Source: a virus. Taken from it: a stretch of DNA of 38,708 nucleotides. This document shows, piece after piece, positions 32,701-38,210 of this stretch (position 1 is the first letter of the stretch; each line of letters opens with the position of its first letter). Made by a program: the position numbers and the translations under genes. The notes under the pieces were generated by a model that was not told the origin of the DNA, did not search any database, and worked only from the letters and a program-made list of their open reading frames with translations. The DNA is taken from positions 1 to 38,708 of the IMG/VR virus record IMGVR_UViG_3300042549_006369. One strand, written 5' to 3'.

Positions 32701-33026
32701 GGCGTCTCCTGTGGCGGCAGCGCCTCGGCGGCGGCGAGGATGGCTTCTTCAGGCGAGTAGCCTTGCCCTTCTCGCGCCCCGCCGTTCTGCCCGTTCGTAA
32801 CGTTGATCCGCCAGACGCCCGGCTCAAGCAGCCACAGCTCGACATCTGGGCAGAATGCGCCAAGCGCCGCCAGAATCCGCAGCGGCCGGTCGCCGGTGAG
32901 GAGGTAGCGGCGGAGGTTCGCGGCGCTGACCGGGTGATGCTGTGATGCGTTCTCCACGTCCCACCAGTCGTCCCCGTGAGGGCCGGGCTGAAACCCGATC
33001 CGCCGGGCAATCTCGTCCAGGGTCAC
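32697..33026 (-). CDS. Hypothetical protein with helix-turn-helix-like segment
   Basis: A 109-residue protein. GTG 33026 is chosen because it gives a 4-nt overlap with the upstream stop; a GTG at 33038 is also possible. MTLDEIARRIGFQPGPHGDD followed by VSAANLRRYLLTGDRPLRIL suggests a helical DNA-binding-like N-terminus. The C-terminus ends SPEEAILAAAEALPP, a pattern often seen at the end of small phage proteins that act on their own (YSPEEAI-AA). No named function is supported. Confidence 0.58.
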   Translation of the reverse strand: MTLDEIARRIGFQPGPHGDDWWDVENASQHHPVSAANLRRYLLTGDRPLRILAALGAFCPDVELWLLEPGVWRINVTNGQNGGAREGQGYSPEEAILAAAEALPPQETP

Positions 33027-33355
33027 GACACACCCCACTTCGCCAGCAGGGCGCGGCGTTCTTCGGCCTCGCCTTCGGTCAGTTCGTAGTCAAGGTCGTT
33101 ATGGGCCAGCAGCCGCAGGGCCGCGATGAAGTCGGGGACGGCGTTGCGGGAAGCGGCGATCAGGTCGGCATTTGCGACGCCTTCCCCCTCGGCGGTAAAA
33201 GTCGTCTTGTAGTGGACTCGCGCAATCATGGAAACACGCGACGAGGGCGAAGCAGAGGGAACAATCGCAGTCACTCCCGTGGCGTTGGTCGGCGCCGTTG
33301 CCCACGGCGCTGGCGTTGCCGCCAAGTGCGCCTGCTCCAGTTCGTCAATCGTCAT
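33023..33355 (-). CDS. Ead/Ea22-like protein
   Basis: A 110-residue protein starting at ATG 33355 with AGGAGG upstream on the minus strand. LEQAHLAATPAPWATAP near the N-terminus and GVANADLIAASRNAVPDFIA followed by ALRLLAHND match the Ead/Ea22-like family (PF13935-type) found in the leftward early region of lambdoid and other temperate phages. The molecular role of that family is unclear. It lies 68 nt downstream of the SSB-tailed gene and overlaps the next gene by 4 nt. Confidence 0.7.
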   Translation of the reverse strand: MTIDELEQAHLAATPAPWATAPTNATGVTAIVPSASPSSRVSMIARVHYKTTFTAEGEGVANADLIAASRNAVPDFIAALRLLAHNDLDYELTEGEAEERRALLAKWGVS

Positions 33356-33423
33356 ATCAGCCTCCTAAGCCCCACGCAGACGGCCGGGCCAGCCGGGGGA
33401 GAGTGCGCTGCGCTCGCGGGGGA

Positions 33424-33681
33424 TCAAAATGGTATGGTGTCGTCGAACTCGGCCGCCGGCTCGGAATTGCGCGGCGCCTGCTGGGCCTTCGGCTTGTCCT
33501 CCTTGACGGTGAACGACAGGCTCAGGAACTTGCCGTAGTCGCCGTCCTTGAGCCAGGCGCTCACCCAGTAGTCCACGCCGGCAACCTTCGCGCTGCCCTT
33601 GTAGTCCGGGCGATTCTCGACGCCCTTCTTGTCGTTCTTGGTCAGGTTGACCGTGCCGCTGTTGTCGCGCTTCTCGCTCAT
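33424..33681 (-). CDS. DUF736-like small protein with SSB-type acidic C-terminus
   Basis: An 85-residue protein starting at ATG 33681, overlapping the annealase stop by one base. SGTVNLTKNDKKGVENRPDY, then KGSAKVAGVDYWVSAWLKDG and KFLSLSF is the pattern of small DUF736-like phage/plasmid proteins, with OB-like strand content. The C-terminus ends EFDDTIPF, which strongly resembles the acidic tip of single-stranded DNA-binding protein (DDDIPF in E. coli) that recruits SSB partners. Coupling to the ERF gene supports an ssDNA-binding or SSB-mimicking role. It lacks the length of canonical SSB. Confidence 0.68.
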   Translation of the reverse strand: MSEKRDNSGTVNLTKNDKKGVENRPDYKGSAKVAGVDYWVSAWLKDGDYGKFLSLSFTVKEDKPKAQQAPRNSEPAAEFDDTIPF

Positions 33682-34352
33682 TACGCTGCCTTCCGCTGGT
33701 TGTCGATGTAGGTCTTGACGGCCTTGCGCTCGGCCGCCGTGAGGATCGCCCACGCGGCCACGAACACCGGCTTGTCCTCGTTCGCCTCGTCACGCAGGGC
33801 GACGATCTGGCGGGCCCGCTCGGCCTCGTCCACGTCGGCGGACAGCAGCCGGCGGAAGCCCTGCGCAAACTCCTGCGCAAACTGCTCCTGCTTCGTGGTC
33901 AGCTTCTCGCCGTCGTCGCGGGGGTCGATGAGGGTGGGCGACACGCTGGTCCGGCCCTGCGCCGCCTCGGCGTCGTCGTCCACCTGGGCCAGCCCGACGA
34001 TGGCCGCCAGCGCGTAGCGGCGAGCGTAGGTTACCCCCGAGCCCATCGCCTGCGGGCCGTCGTCCTTCGTCTTGACGGGCATCCAGCCGCGCATCCACTG
34101 GCCCGACGAATGGGCGAGGGTGGTCAGGACGTACAGCCTGCCGTCGCGTTCCACCGTGGTCTGGATGACGGCCAGCCCGTTGTCGCTGAGCGCCTTCCGG
34201 CAGGCGTCCCAGCACGCCGCAAGGTCGGCATACTTGGACTTGAAAAACGGGTTGCTGGTGTCCTTGAGCGCCCCCGTGATCTGGCCCTGCGCCTTGGCGA
34301 GCGCGGCGGCCAGTTCGTTGATGGTCTCGCTTGCGTCGTTCGCGTAGTTCAT
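33681..34352 (-). CDS. erf: ERF-family single-strand annealing protein
   Basis: A 223-residue protein starting at ATG 34352 with GGGAGA upstream. The N-terminal 130 residues show the ERF pattern: NELAAALAKAQGQITGALKD, NPFFKSKYADLAACWDACRK, LSDNGLAVIQT and GVTYARRYALAAIVGLAQ, followed by DDDAEAA. ERF proteins anneal complementary ssDNA and promote phage genome circularisation and recombination. The C-terminal 80 residues are helical and acidic. It is coupled to the SSB-tailed gene. No exonuclease gene is adjacent. Confidence 0.92.
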   Translation of the reverse strand: MNYANDASETINELAAALAKAQGQITGALKDTSNPFFKSKYADLAACWDACRKALSDNGLAVIQTTVERDGRLYVLTTLAHSSGQWMRGWMPVKTKDDGPQAMGSGVTYARRYALAAIVGLAQVDDDAEAAQGRTSVSPTLIDPRDDGEKLTTKQEQFAQEFAQGFRRLLSADVDEAERARQIVALRDEANEDKPVFVAAWAILTAAERKAVKTYIDNQRKAA

Positions 34353-34525
34353 TGCGTTATCTCCCGTTGGATCTCATCAGCCGCCCGCGAGCAGTCGCGA
34401 GCGAGGTCAAGCAGGTAGTCGGCCCACACGATGCCGCGGTCATCCCGCGCAGCGGCCATCTTCAGCCGGTCGGCCCGCTCTCTCAGCGCGGCCACGGCGA
34501 GGACGAGGTGGGCGGGCTGGATCAC
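34349..34525 (-). CDS. Small hypothetical protein
   Basis: A 58-residue helical, Arg/Ala-rich protein starting at GTG 34525 (GTGA overlap). The core LVLAVAALRERADRLKMAAA and DLARDCSRAADEIQREI suggest an amphipathic helical hairpin. The frame is open further upstream but that part is an antisense/overlap artefact. It overlaps the ERF gene by 4 nt. No family known. Confidence 0.52.
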   Translation of the reverse strand: MIQPAHLVLAVAALRERADRLKMAAARDDRGIVWADYLLDLARDCSRAADEIQREITQ

Positions 34526-34683
34526 GCCGCCTCCTCCTGGTCCGACAGCACACCCCACGCCAGCGCCCGTGCGCGCTTGCACTCGGTGCAGCTCGCGATC
34601 TCGTCGAGCGCGTCCTCGTAGGCCGTGATCTTGGCGTTTAGGCGGGCGATCTCGGCCAGCAGGTTCAGTTCGTTCTGGGTCAC
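34522..34683 (-). CDS. Small hypothetical protein with CxxC motif
   Basis: A 53-residue protein starting at GTG 34683 (GTGA overlap); an upstream start at 34707 would deepen the overlap. It is a coiled-coil-like helix (ELNLLAEIARLNAKITAYED) followed by a single CTEC motif (SCTECKRARALAWG). No function recognised. Both ends overlap neighbours by 4 nt. Confidence 0.52.
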   Translation of the reverse strand: MTQNELNLLAEIARLNAKITAYEDALDEIASCTECKRARALAWGVLSDQEEAA

Positions 34684-35009
34684 AGCACTTCCTCCAGCAC
34701 GCGCCAAGAAACCATGCGCGTGCCATCAAACGTCACTTCCAGCGGGATTCCGGCCAGTTGCGACACATCGGACTTCCCGGCCTTGTTCAGAAGCTCGATC
34801 AGCCGGCGCGACGTGTCGGCAAAAATTGCCGACTGTTCCTCCGTCGTCCACTTGGAGTATTCGCCCGGTTCATGCGCCCACGTCCCCCAAAAATCACCGA
34901 CCCCCCACGCCTTGCCGCGGATGGTGAACGTCACCCCGAAGCAGGCGTCTTGATAGCCGCCGAAACCGACGTGGACGGAATCAATCTTCCCAAGTTCTGT
35001 GCGTGTCAC
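34680..35009 (-). CDS. Hypothetical conserved-looking phage protein
   Basis: A 109-residue protein starting at GTG 35009. DSVHVGFGGYQDACFGVTFT, then AWGVGDFWGTWAHEPGEYSK and a C-terminal GIPLEVTFDGTRMVSWRVLE make a compact alpha/beta domain of a type repeatedly seen in early regions of proteobacterial phages. I know no function. The conserved aromatic/Gly motifs suggest a small ligand-binding fold. It overlaps both neighbours by 4 nt. Confidence 0.62.
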   Translation of the reverse strand: MTRTELGKIDSVHVGFGGYQDACFGVTFTIRGKAWGVGDFWGTWAHEPGEYSKWTTEEQSAIFADTSRRLIELLNKAGKSDVSQLAGIPLEVTFDGTRMVSWRVLEEVL

Positions 35010-35161
35010 CGTCCCGCCTCCACAAAGATCAAGACCGCGAGGGTCACGAACAGAATCGCGGCCATAAAGCCGGCCGAGAATCCGCAGTTGAAGTCGTCCG
35101 AAGCCAGCGTCCGGCGCTGCAATTCCTTGAGCCAGTGCTTGTGCGCGTAGTCGATCCTCAT
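35006..35161 (-). CDS. Small single-pass membrane protein
   Basis: A 51-residue protein starting at ATG 35161 (minus), overlapping the upstream stop as ATGA and the downstream GTG as GTGA. A charged N-terminus (MRIDYAHKHWLKELQRR) precedes one membrane segment about 29-47 (SAGFMAAILFVTLAVLIFV). It could be an early membrane protein such as a superinfection-exclusion or regulatory factor, but nothing identifies it further. The perfect overlaps at both ends strongly suggest it is a real gene. Confidence 0.6.
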   Translation of the reverse strand: MRIDYAHKHWLKELQRRTLASDDFNCGFSAGFMAAILFVTLAVLIFVEAGR

Positions 35162-35334
35162 AGCAGCGCTCCCGCTCGGGTGGTGCGGTACCAGTCGTCG
35201 TAGTCGTCGTCGGCCGGGTAGCTGCTGACCGGGTCTACTGCCGGCTCGGGCGCCGCTTCCAGCGCGGCGCGCAGCCTCTCGATTTCACGCTCGGCGCTGT
35301 TGAGCAGGGCGGTCAGGTGCTTGGTGTCGCTCAT
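35158..35334 (-). CDS. Small protein sharing the YxxWYxTTRA module
   Basis: A 58-residue protein starting at ATG 35334. It is a helix (LTALLNSAEREIERLRAALE) followed by AAPEPAVDPVSSYPADDD and YDDWYRTTRAGALL. The RLRAALE-AP and YxxWYxTTRAxAL parts match the C-terminus of the protein at 32350-32700, and the underlying DNA is also alike, pointing to a duplicated module. Function unknown. It overlaps both neighbours by 4 nt. Confidence 0.58.
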   Translation of the reverse strand: MSDTKHLTALLNSAEREIERLRAALEAAPEPAVDPVSSYPADDDYDDWYRTTRAGALL

Positions 35335-35657
35335 GACGCCAGCCTCTCGGTGGACAGCAGGTACGCCTGCTGCGCCTCCATGCACGACCGCAGGTAAGCG
35401 CGGATCGCCATGGCGGCCGTGATGCCGTTGAGGTCGGCCGCTTCCTGAGCGATGGCGCACAGCTTCTCGTCGCTGGCCTCGCTGATCGCCTCACTGATGA
35501 AGGCGGCGCACTGGACCGGGTGGCGGTCGGCGAACTCGCGCAGCACGTCGGTGACCTCGCAGCCGGTGATCGGCTCCGACAGTCCGCCGCGCCAGGAATC
35601 GGTGAGCATGGCCGTGACCATGTCAGCGAGGTACGGGGTTCCGATGCGGGTATCCAT
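35331..35657 (-). CDS. First gene of leftward early operon, hypothetical
   Basis: A 108-residue protein starting at ATG 35657 (minus), preceded by GGGAGA. It is helical and acidic (CEVTDVLREFADRHPVQCAA, ISEAISEASDEKLCAIAQEA) with no recognised family. It lies about 80 nt downstream of the predicted start of the strong leftward promoter, so it is the first product expressed from it. Early expression of a small acidic protein could suit a host-takeover or anti-defence role, but this is speculation. Confidence 0.6.
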   Translation of the reverse strand: MDTRIGTPYLADMVTAMLTDSWRGGLSEPITGCEVTDVLREFADRHPVQCAAFISEAISEASDEKLCAIAQEAADLNGITAAMAIRAYLRSCMEAQQAYLLSTERLAS

Positions 35658-35743
35658 GTCTGTCTCCCAGTGCCCGCCCCGTCGGCTGACCCCTCTCGCT
35701 AGGCACCCGGTTGGAGGAACGGGTGGGGGCGGGCTTGGAAGCG

Positions 35744-35772
35744 ATTAGATAGCAAGCTAACAGGATTGTCAA
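35744..35772 (-). promoter_or_regulatory. Leftward early promoter (PL-like)
   Basis: On the minus strand: TTGACA (35772-35767), 17-nt spacer, TCTAAT (35749-35744). The -35 box is a perfect match and the -10 close to consensus, in an otherwise GC-rich genome. Predicted start near 35737, about 80 nt before the first ATG. It reads the operon ending in the integrase. Two TWGC-WW-GCWA palindromes lie in and beside it. Confidence 0.8.
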
Positions 35773-35784
35773 CCTTGCTTGCAA
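35750..35784. promoter_or_regulatory. Paired palindromic operator candidates at PL
   Basis: TAGCAAGCTA (35750-35759) lies in the spacer of the leftward promoter and TTGCTTGCAA (35775-35784) just upstream of its -35. Both are TWGC-WW-GCWA palindromes with centres 25 bp apart. This is what a dimeric repressor would need to shut the promoter. No copy is evident at the rightward promoter, so repressor specificity there would have to differ. Confidence 0.5.
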
Positions 35785-35812
35785 ACACTGCCACAAGCCG
35801 GCGTCCGGCGCA

Positions 35813-35828
35813 TCACCCAAACGGGTGA
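35813..35828. terminator. Hairpin between repressor 3' end and PL
   Basis: TCACCC (35813-35818) pairs with GGGTGA (35823-35828) around AAAC. It sits 27 nt past the repressor stop (minus strand). There is no T-run after it on either strand, so it is a weak candidate for the end of the repressor transcript. A second small hairpin (GCCGG/CCGGC, about 35797-35809) is next to it. Together with the PL promoter and operators this is all I see in the 35658-35854 intergenic region. Confidence 0.35.
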
Positions 35829-35854
35829 GGGCCGCGCAAACAGTCAGTTAACGG

Positions 35855-36220
35855 CTAGGTGGCGTTGGCGGCCCGGAACCGGGCGAACGCCAGGACTTCG
35901 GCTGCCAGCTTCTGGCGGTCGTCGGGCGGCAGGTTGTTCAGGATCCCAGTCAGCTCCAGCAAGTCCGCCTCGGCCCTGTACGGGCCTCTAGGGCCGTAGC
36001 CCATGGCGACGTAGGCCACCGACATATCCGCGATCTCGCACAGGCTAAACAGGTGTTCCCAGCGGAGATTCTCGCTGTCCCCGCTGCACCACTGGTTGAT
36101 GGCCGCACGGGTTACGCCGATGGCGTCGGCCAGGGCCGTGTAAGTGCCGTAGTTCGCCAGTCCGGCCTCGACGGCTTCACGCACGCGGCCAACCCGTCCC
36201 GGCGCCGGGGGGAGTTTCAT
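35855..36220 (-). CDS. CI-like phage repressor (HTH only)
   Basis: A 121-residue DNA-binding protein. ATG 36220 is used; ATG 36235 is in frame and would add five residues. The helix-turn-helix is at about 26-46 (TALADAIGVTRAAINQWCSG), followed by LRWEHLFSLCEIADMSVAYV. The C-terminus is a helical segment (LLELTGILNNLPPDDRQKLA), probably for dimerisation. No S24/LexA-type peptidase domain is present, so RecA-stimulated self-cleavage is not expected. It is divergent from the Cro-like gene. No Shine-Dalgarno sequence is visible at either start, and only a weak AGGACA/AAAACT promoter-like pair is upstream. Repressor role from position and fold. Confidence 0.82.
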   Translation of the reverse strand: MKLPPAPGRVGRVREAVEAGLANYGTYTALADAIGVTRAAINQWCSGDSENLRWEHLFSLCEIADMSVAYVAMGYGPRGPYRAEADLLELTGILNNLPPDDRQKLAAEVLAFARFRAANAT

Positions 36221-36270
36221 TCGCGGTCTACCCATGCGGGAAGTTTTGCGGCGCGCGGATGGCATTGTCC

Positions 36271-36298
36271 TTGACTTGATTTGAAAGATTGGTATACA
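36271..36298 (+). promoter_or_regulatory. Rightward early promoter (PR-like), near-leaderless
   Basis: TTGACT (36271-36276), 16-nt spacer, TATACA (36293-36298), close to sigma70 consensus and the most AT-rich stretch of the region. Predicted +1 at about 36305-36307, which coincides with the Cro-like ATG (36307), so the mRNA is probably leaderless. It lies in the 86-nt gap between the divergent repressor and Cro-like genes. Confidence 0.75.
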
Positions 36299-36300
36299 AA
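36289..36300. promoter_or_regulatory. Operator candidate overlapping PR -10
   Basis: TTGGTATACAAA is a 10-of-12 palindrome centred on GTATAC and covers the -10 box of the rightward promoter. A repressor or Cro dimer bound here would block RNA polymerase. It differs from the GCAAGC-type palindromes at the leftward promoter. Confidence 0.4.
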
Positions 36301-36306
36301 CGCGGA

Positions 36307-36513
36307 ATGACATTTGACGAAGTGATGGCGCACTACCGGACCCCCGCCGCGACCGCAAGGGCGCTCGGGATCACAAGGGCAGCGGTCTGTCAATGGCAGG
36401 GGAAGCGCATTCCGCTGCTTCGGCAGATGCAGCTTGAAGTCCTGACGGCTGGGGCGTTGAAGCGCGACCCCTTGCCGATTGTTGATGCGCCGCTGGCCGT
36501 GGGGGCTGAGTAA
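36307..36513 (+). CDS. Cro-like HTH regulator
   Basis: A 68-residue protein starting at ATG 36307, at or within 2 nt of the predicted transcription start, with no ribosome-binding site. MTFDEVMAHYRTPAATARAL followed by GITRAAVCQWQGKRIP is a Cro/YdaS-type helix-turn-helix. It is the first gene of the rightward early operon and diverges from the repressor, so it should act as the opposing switch protein. The next gene follows without a gap. Confidence 0.82.
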   Translation: MTFDEVMAHYRTPAATARALGITRAAVCQWQGKRIPLLRQMQLEVLTAGALKRDPLPIVDAPLAVGAE

Positions 36514-36762
36514 ATGCCTCTTGACGCCACCCGGTCTGTTCGCTACCGCACAGACCCCCGCGCCGTCCGCGTCCACGCCGACGGTTCGCTGTCCCTTCGC
36601 CCCGGCGTCGATTTCCGCGAGCCGGGCCGCGAGTGCCCCCAGCCGCCCGTGGTCCCCACGGTGCCGCTGCCGGCCTACGAGGTCGTCGAGCATCGCCTCC
36701 CGGATTTCCTCCGCGTGAGGCTCCCGAATGTTTTCTGGATGACGACGGGCGGTGAGGCGTGA
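36514..36762 (+). CDS. Small hypothetical early protein
   Basis: An 82-residue Pro/Arg/Val-rich protein starting at ATG 36514, immediately after the Cro-like stop. RYRTDPRAVRVHADGSLSLR and VPLPAYEVVEHRLPDFLRVR give it a strand-rich look. No family recognised. In lambda-type layouts this place holds regulators such as CII, but no HTH is evident here. The end overlaps the next GTG by 4 nt. Confidence 0.55.
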   Translation: MPLDATRSVRYRTDPRAVRVHADGSLSLRPGVDFREPGRECPQPPVVPTVPLPAYEVVEHRLPDFLRVRLPNVFWMTTGGEA

Positions 36763-36950
36763 TTGATCTCCACCTGGGCGACTTGCTGCGTGAGGCGCGC
36801 ATCAACGATCTGCGCGTCGAGATGACGCTGGCCTATCGCGGCGGTGATCCCAGTCGCGCACGGGTCGCGTGGGAACTCCTGCGCAACGAGATCAAGGGCA
36901 GATCTCCGGCCGTCGTGGAGCGGATGGAACGCGAGAAGGGGCTGCGCTGA
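36759..36950 (+). CDS. Small hypothetical helical protein
   Basis: A 63-residue helical, charged protein starting at GTG 36759 (GTGA overlap). LHLGDLLREARINDLRVEMT and ARVAWELLRNEIKGRSPAVV look like two amphipathic helices. No family is recognised; an accessory role in replication or regulation is possible from position before the replication genes. Confidence 0.55.
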   Translation: MIDLHLGDLLREARINDLRVEMTLAYRGGDPSRARVAWELLRNEIKGRSPAVVERMEREKGLR

Positions 36951-36954
36951 ACAC

Positions 36955-37016
36955 CCACGGCTAGGGCAGATCACCCGAAAAGCCGGGCTTCCCCTCCGGC
37001 CTGCCGTGGACTTTTT
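36955..37016 (+). terminator. Possible attenuator/terminator before the replication genes
   Basis: CCACGGC (36955-36961) can pair with GCCGTGG (37003-37009), followed by ACTTTTTGAG with five T's at 37012-37016. The 41-nt loop contains a second hairpin, GCCGG (36982-36986) with CCGGC (36996-37000). This sits between early gene 3 and the replication gene, where lambda has tR1. The large loop makes it a weak intrinsic terminator, so it may be an attenuator. Confidence 0.35.
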
Positions 37017-37035
37017 GAGGGGCCAAGGAGTGGGT

Positions 37036-37800
37036 ATGGGTGCGATGGCGACAGGGCGGGAGGCGTACTTGCCTCTCTACGTCGGGGACTTCCTGGCTTC
37101 GACGGCGGAATGGGACGGCGAGGAACAGGGACTTTACTTGCTGCTTCTCAGCTACCAGTGGTCTATCGGTTCGCTGCCAGCGGACCCGAACAAGCTGTGC
37201 CGGATGATTCGGTGGGAGCGGAAGCAGTTTGACCGCTGCTGGGCGACCGTCGGCCCGAAGTTCCCCGAGGCGGACGGGCGGCTGGTGAACCAGCGCCTTG
37301 AGGAACACCGGGGCCGGGTCCGCGAGATCGTCGCAAAGCGGTCTGCTGCTGGCAAATCGGGTGCCAAAGGTCGGTGGCAAACGGATGGCAATTGCCATGC
37401 GGATGCCAATGCGTTTGCCAATGGCAATGGCATTGCGGATGCCACGGCTTTGCCAATGGCAACAGGAATGCCATCCAAACCAAACCAAACCAAACCAAGT
37501 AAACCAAGAGAAAACCAAGAGGGGGATAGCGCTGCGCGCAAGCCCGCCCCGAGGAAGGTTGGCATTCCCGAGGGGTTCGCCCTGACGCCCGACCTTGCCG
37601 CCTACGTCGCGGCACAGATCCCCGACGCTGACCCCGAGGCGCTGTTCGCGGGATTCGTGGATCAGGCCAAGGCGCAGGCGTGGCAGTACGCCGACTGGCC
37701 CCGTGCGTTCCAGGTCTACGCCCGGAACTGCAAACCCGGCAGTGGGCACTTCGCCGCTGGCCGTTACCCGAAGCGCGGAGGGCAGGCGGCATGGGTGTAA
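37036..37800 (+). CDS. DUF1376 replication-initiation-like protein
   Basis: A 254-residue protein; ATG 37036 has AAGGAG (37025-37030) 5 nt upstream. Residues about 10-95 match DUF1376 (YLPLYVGDFLASTAEWDGEE, GLYLLLLSYQWSIGSLP, DPNKLCRMIRWERKQFDRCW), a domain at the start of phage replication proteins. A low-complexity linker (about 115-165; NANAFANGNGI, NQTKPSK) is encoded by DNA with origin-like repeats. The C-terminal domain (EGFALTPDLAAYVAAQIPDA, FVDQAKAQAWQYADWPRAFQ, VYARNC) is of the DnaT/primosome-adaptor kind. It probably binds the origin and loads the helicase encoded two genes downstream. Confidence 0.86.
   Translation: MGAMATGREAYLPLYVGDFLASTAEWDGEEQGLYLLLLSYQWSIGSLPADPNKLCRMIRWERKQFDRCWATVGPKFPEADGRLVNQRLEEHRGRVREIVAKRSAAGKSGAKGRWQTDGNCHADANAFANGNGIADATALPMATGMPSKPNQTKPSKPRENQEGDSAARKPAPRKVGIPEGFALTPDLAAYVAAQIPDADPEALFAGFVDQAKAQAWQYADWPRAFQVYARNCKPGSGHFAAGRYPKRGGQAAWV
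37345..37530. other. ori: Putative replication origin inside the DUF1376 gene
   Basis: A cluster of TTGCCA/TGGCAA half-sites: TGGCAAA 37350 and 37376, the perfect palindrome ATGGCAATTGCCAT (37385-37398), ATGCCAATG 37403, TTTGCCAATGGCAATGGCAT (37414-37433) and TTTGCCAATGGCAA (37449-37462). It is followed by an A-rich block of CCAAA repeats (37474-37520) with a sharp drop in GC content. Iterons next to an A-rich unwinding region inside the initiator gene is the lambda O arrangement. The encoded protein segment is low-complexity, which fits selection on the DNA. Origin function is inferred. Confidence 0.6.
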
Positions 37801-38210
37801 CCGAACTGCTTTCGCGCCTTGCCGGCGTGAAGAAAACCGGCGCGGGGACCTGGGTGGCTCGCTGCCCCAGTCACACCGACCGCAGCCCGTCGCTGTCGCT
37901 GCGCGAGGCTGACGACCGGGTGCTGTTGCACTGCTTCGCGGGCTGCGACACGGGCGACATTCTCGCGGCCGTCGGGCTCACATTCGCGGACGTGATGCCG
38001 GAGCGGGTAGACCACCACCGGCCCCGGATGCGGCCGGCATTCCCCCCGGCGGACGTGCTGGAAATCCTCGGGCACGACGTGACCTTGGCGGGTTTTGTCA
38101 TGGCCGACGTGCTGGACGGCAAGCGCGAGTTCACGCAAGCCGACATGGCCGCGATGGTGCTGGCGGTTGACCGCTGCGCCAAGGCCGCGGAGTACGCCCG
38201 TGGCCGGTGA
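37791..38210 (+). CDS. CHC2-type zinc-finger primase domain protein
   Basis: A 139-residue protein starting at ATG 37791 with GGAGG upstream. The zinc-binding part is WVARCPSHTDRSPSLSLRE (C-x2-H), then VLLHCFAGCDTGDILAAVGL (Cys pair), as at the start of bacterial and phage primases. The rest is helical (DVLEILGHDVTLAGFVMADV). There is no Toprim catalytic domain, so it is either a separate zinc-binding subunit acting with the neighbouring helicase, or it uses a host primase. It overlaps the helicase gene by 11 nt and the DUF1376 gene by 10 nt. Confidence 0.78.
   Translation: MGVTELLSRLAGVKKTGAGTWVARCPSHTDRSPSLSLREADDRVLLHCFAGCDTGDILAAVGLTFADVMPERVDHHRPRMRPAFPPADVLEILGHDVTLAGFVMADVLDGKREFTQADMAAMVLAVDRCAKAAEYARGR

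Noticed and set aside
37474-37520. CCAAA repeats as a CRISPR or microsatellite element
   Set aside because: The repeats are only 5-6 nt, have no spacers and lie in frame in the DUF1376 linker; better explained as the A-rich part of an origin.
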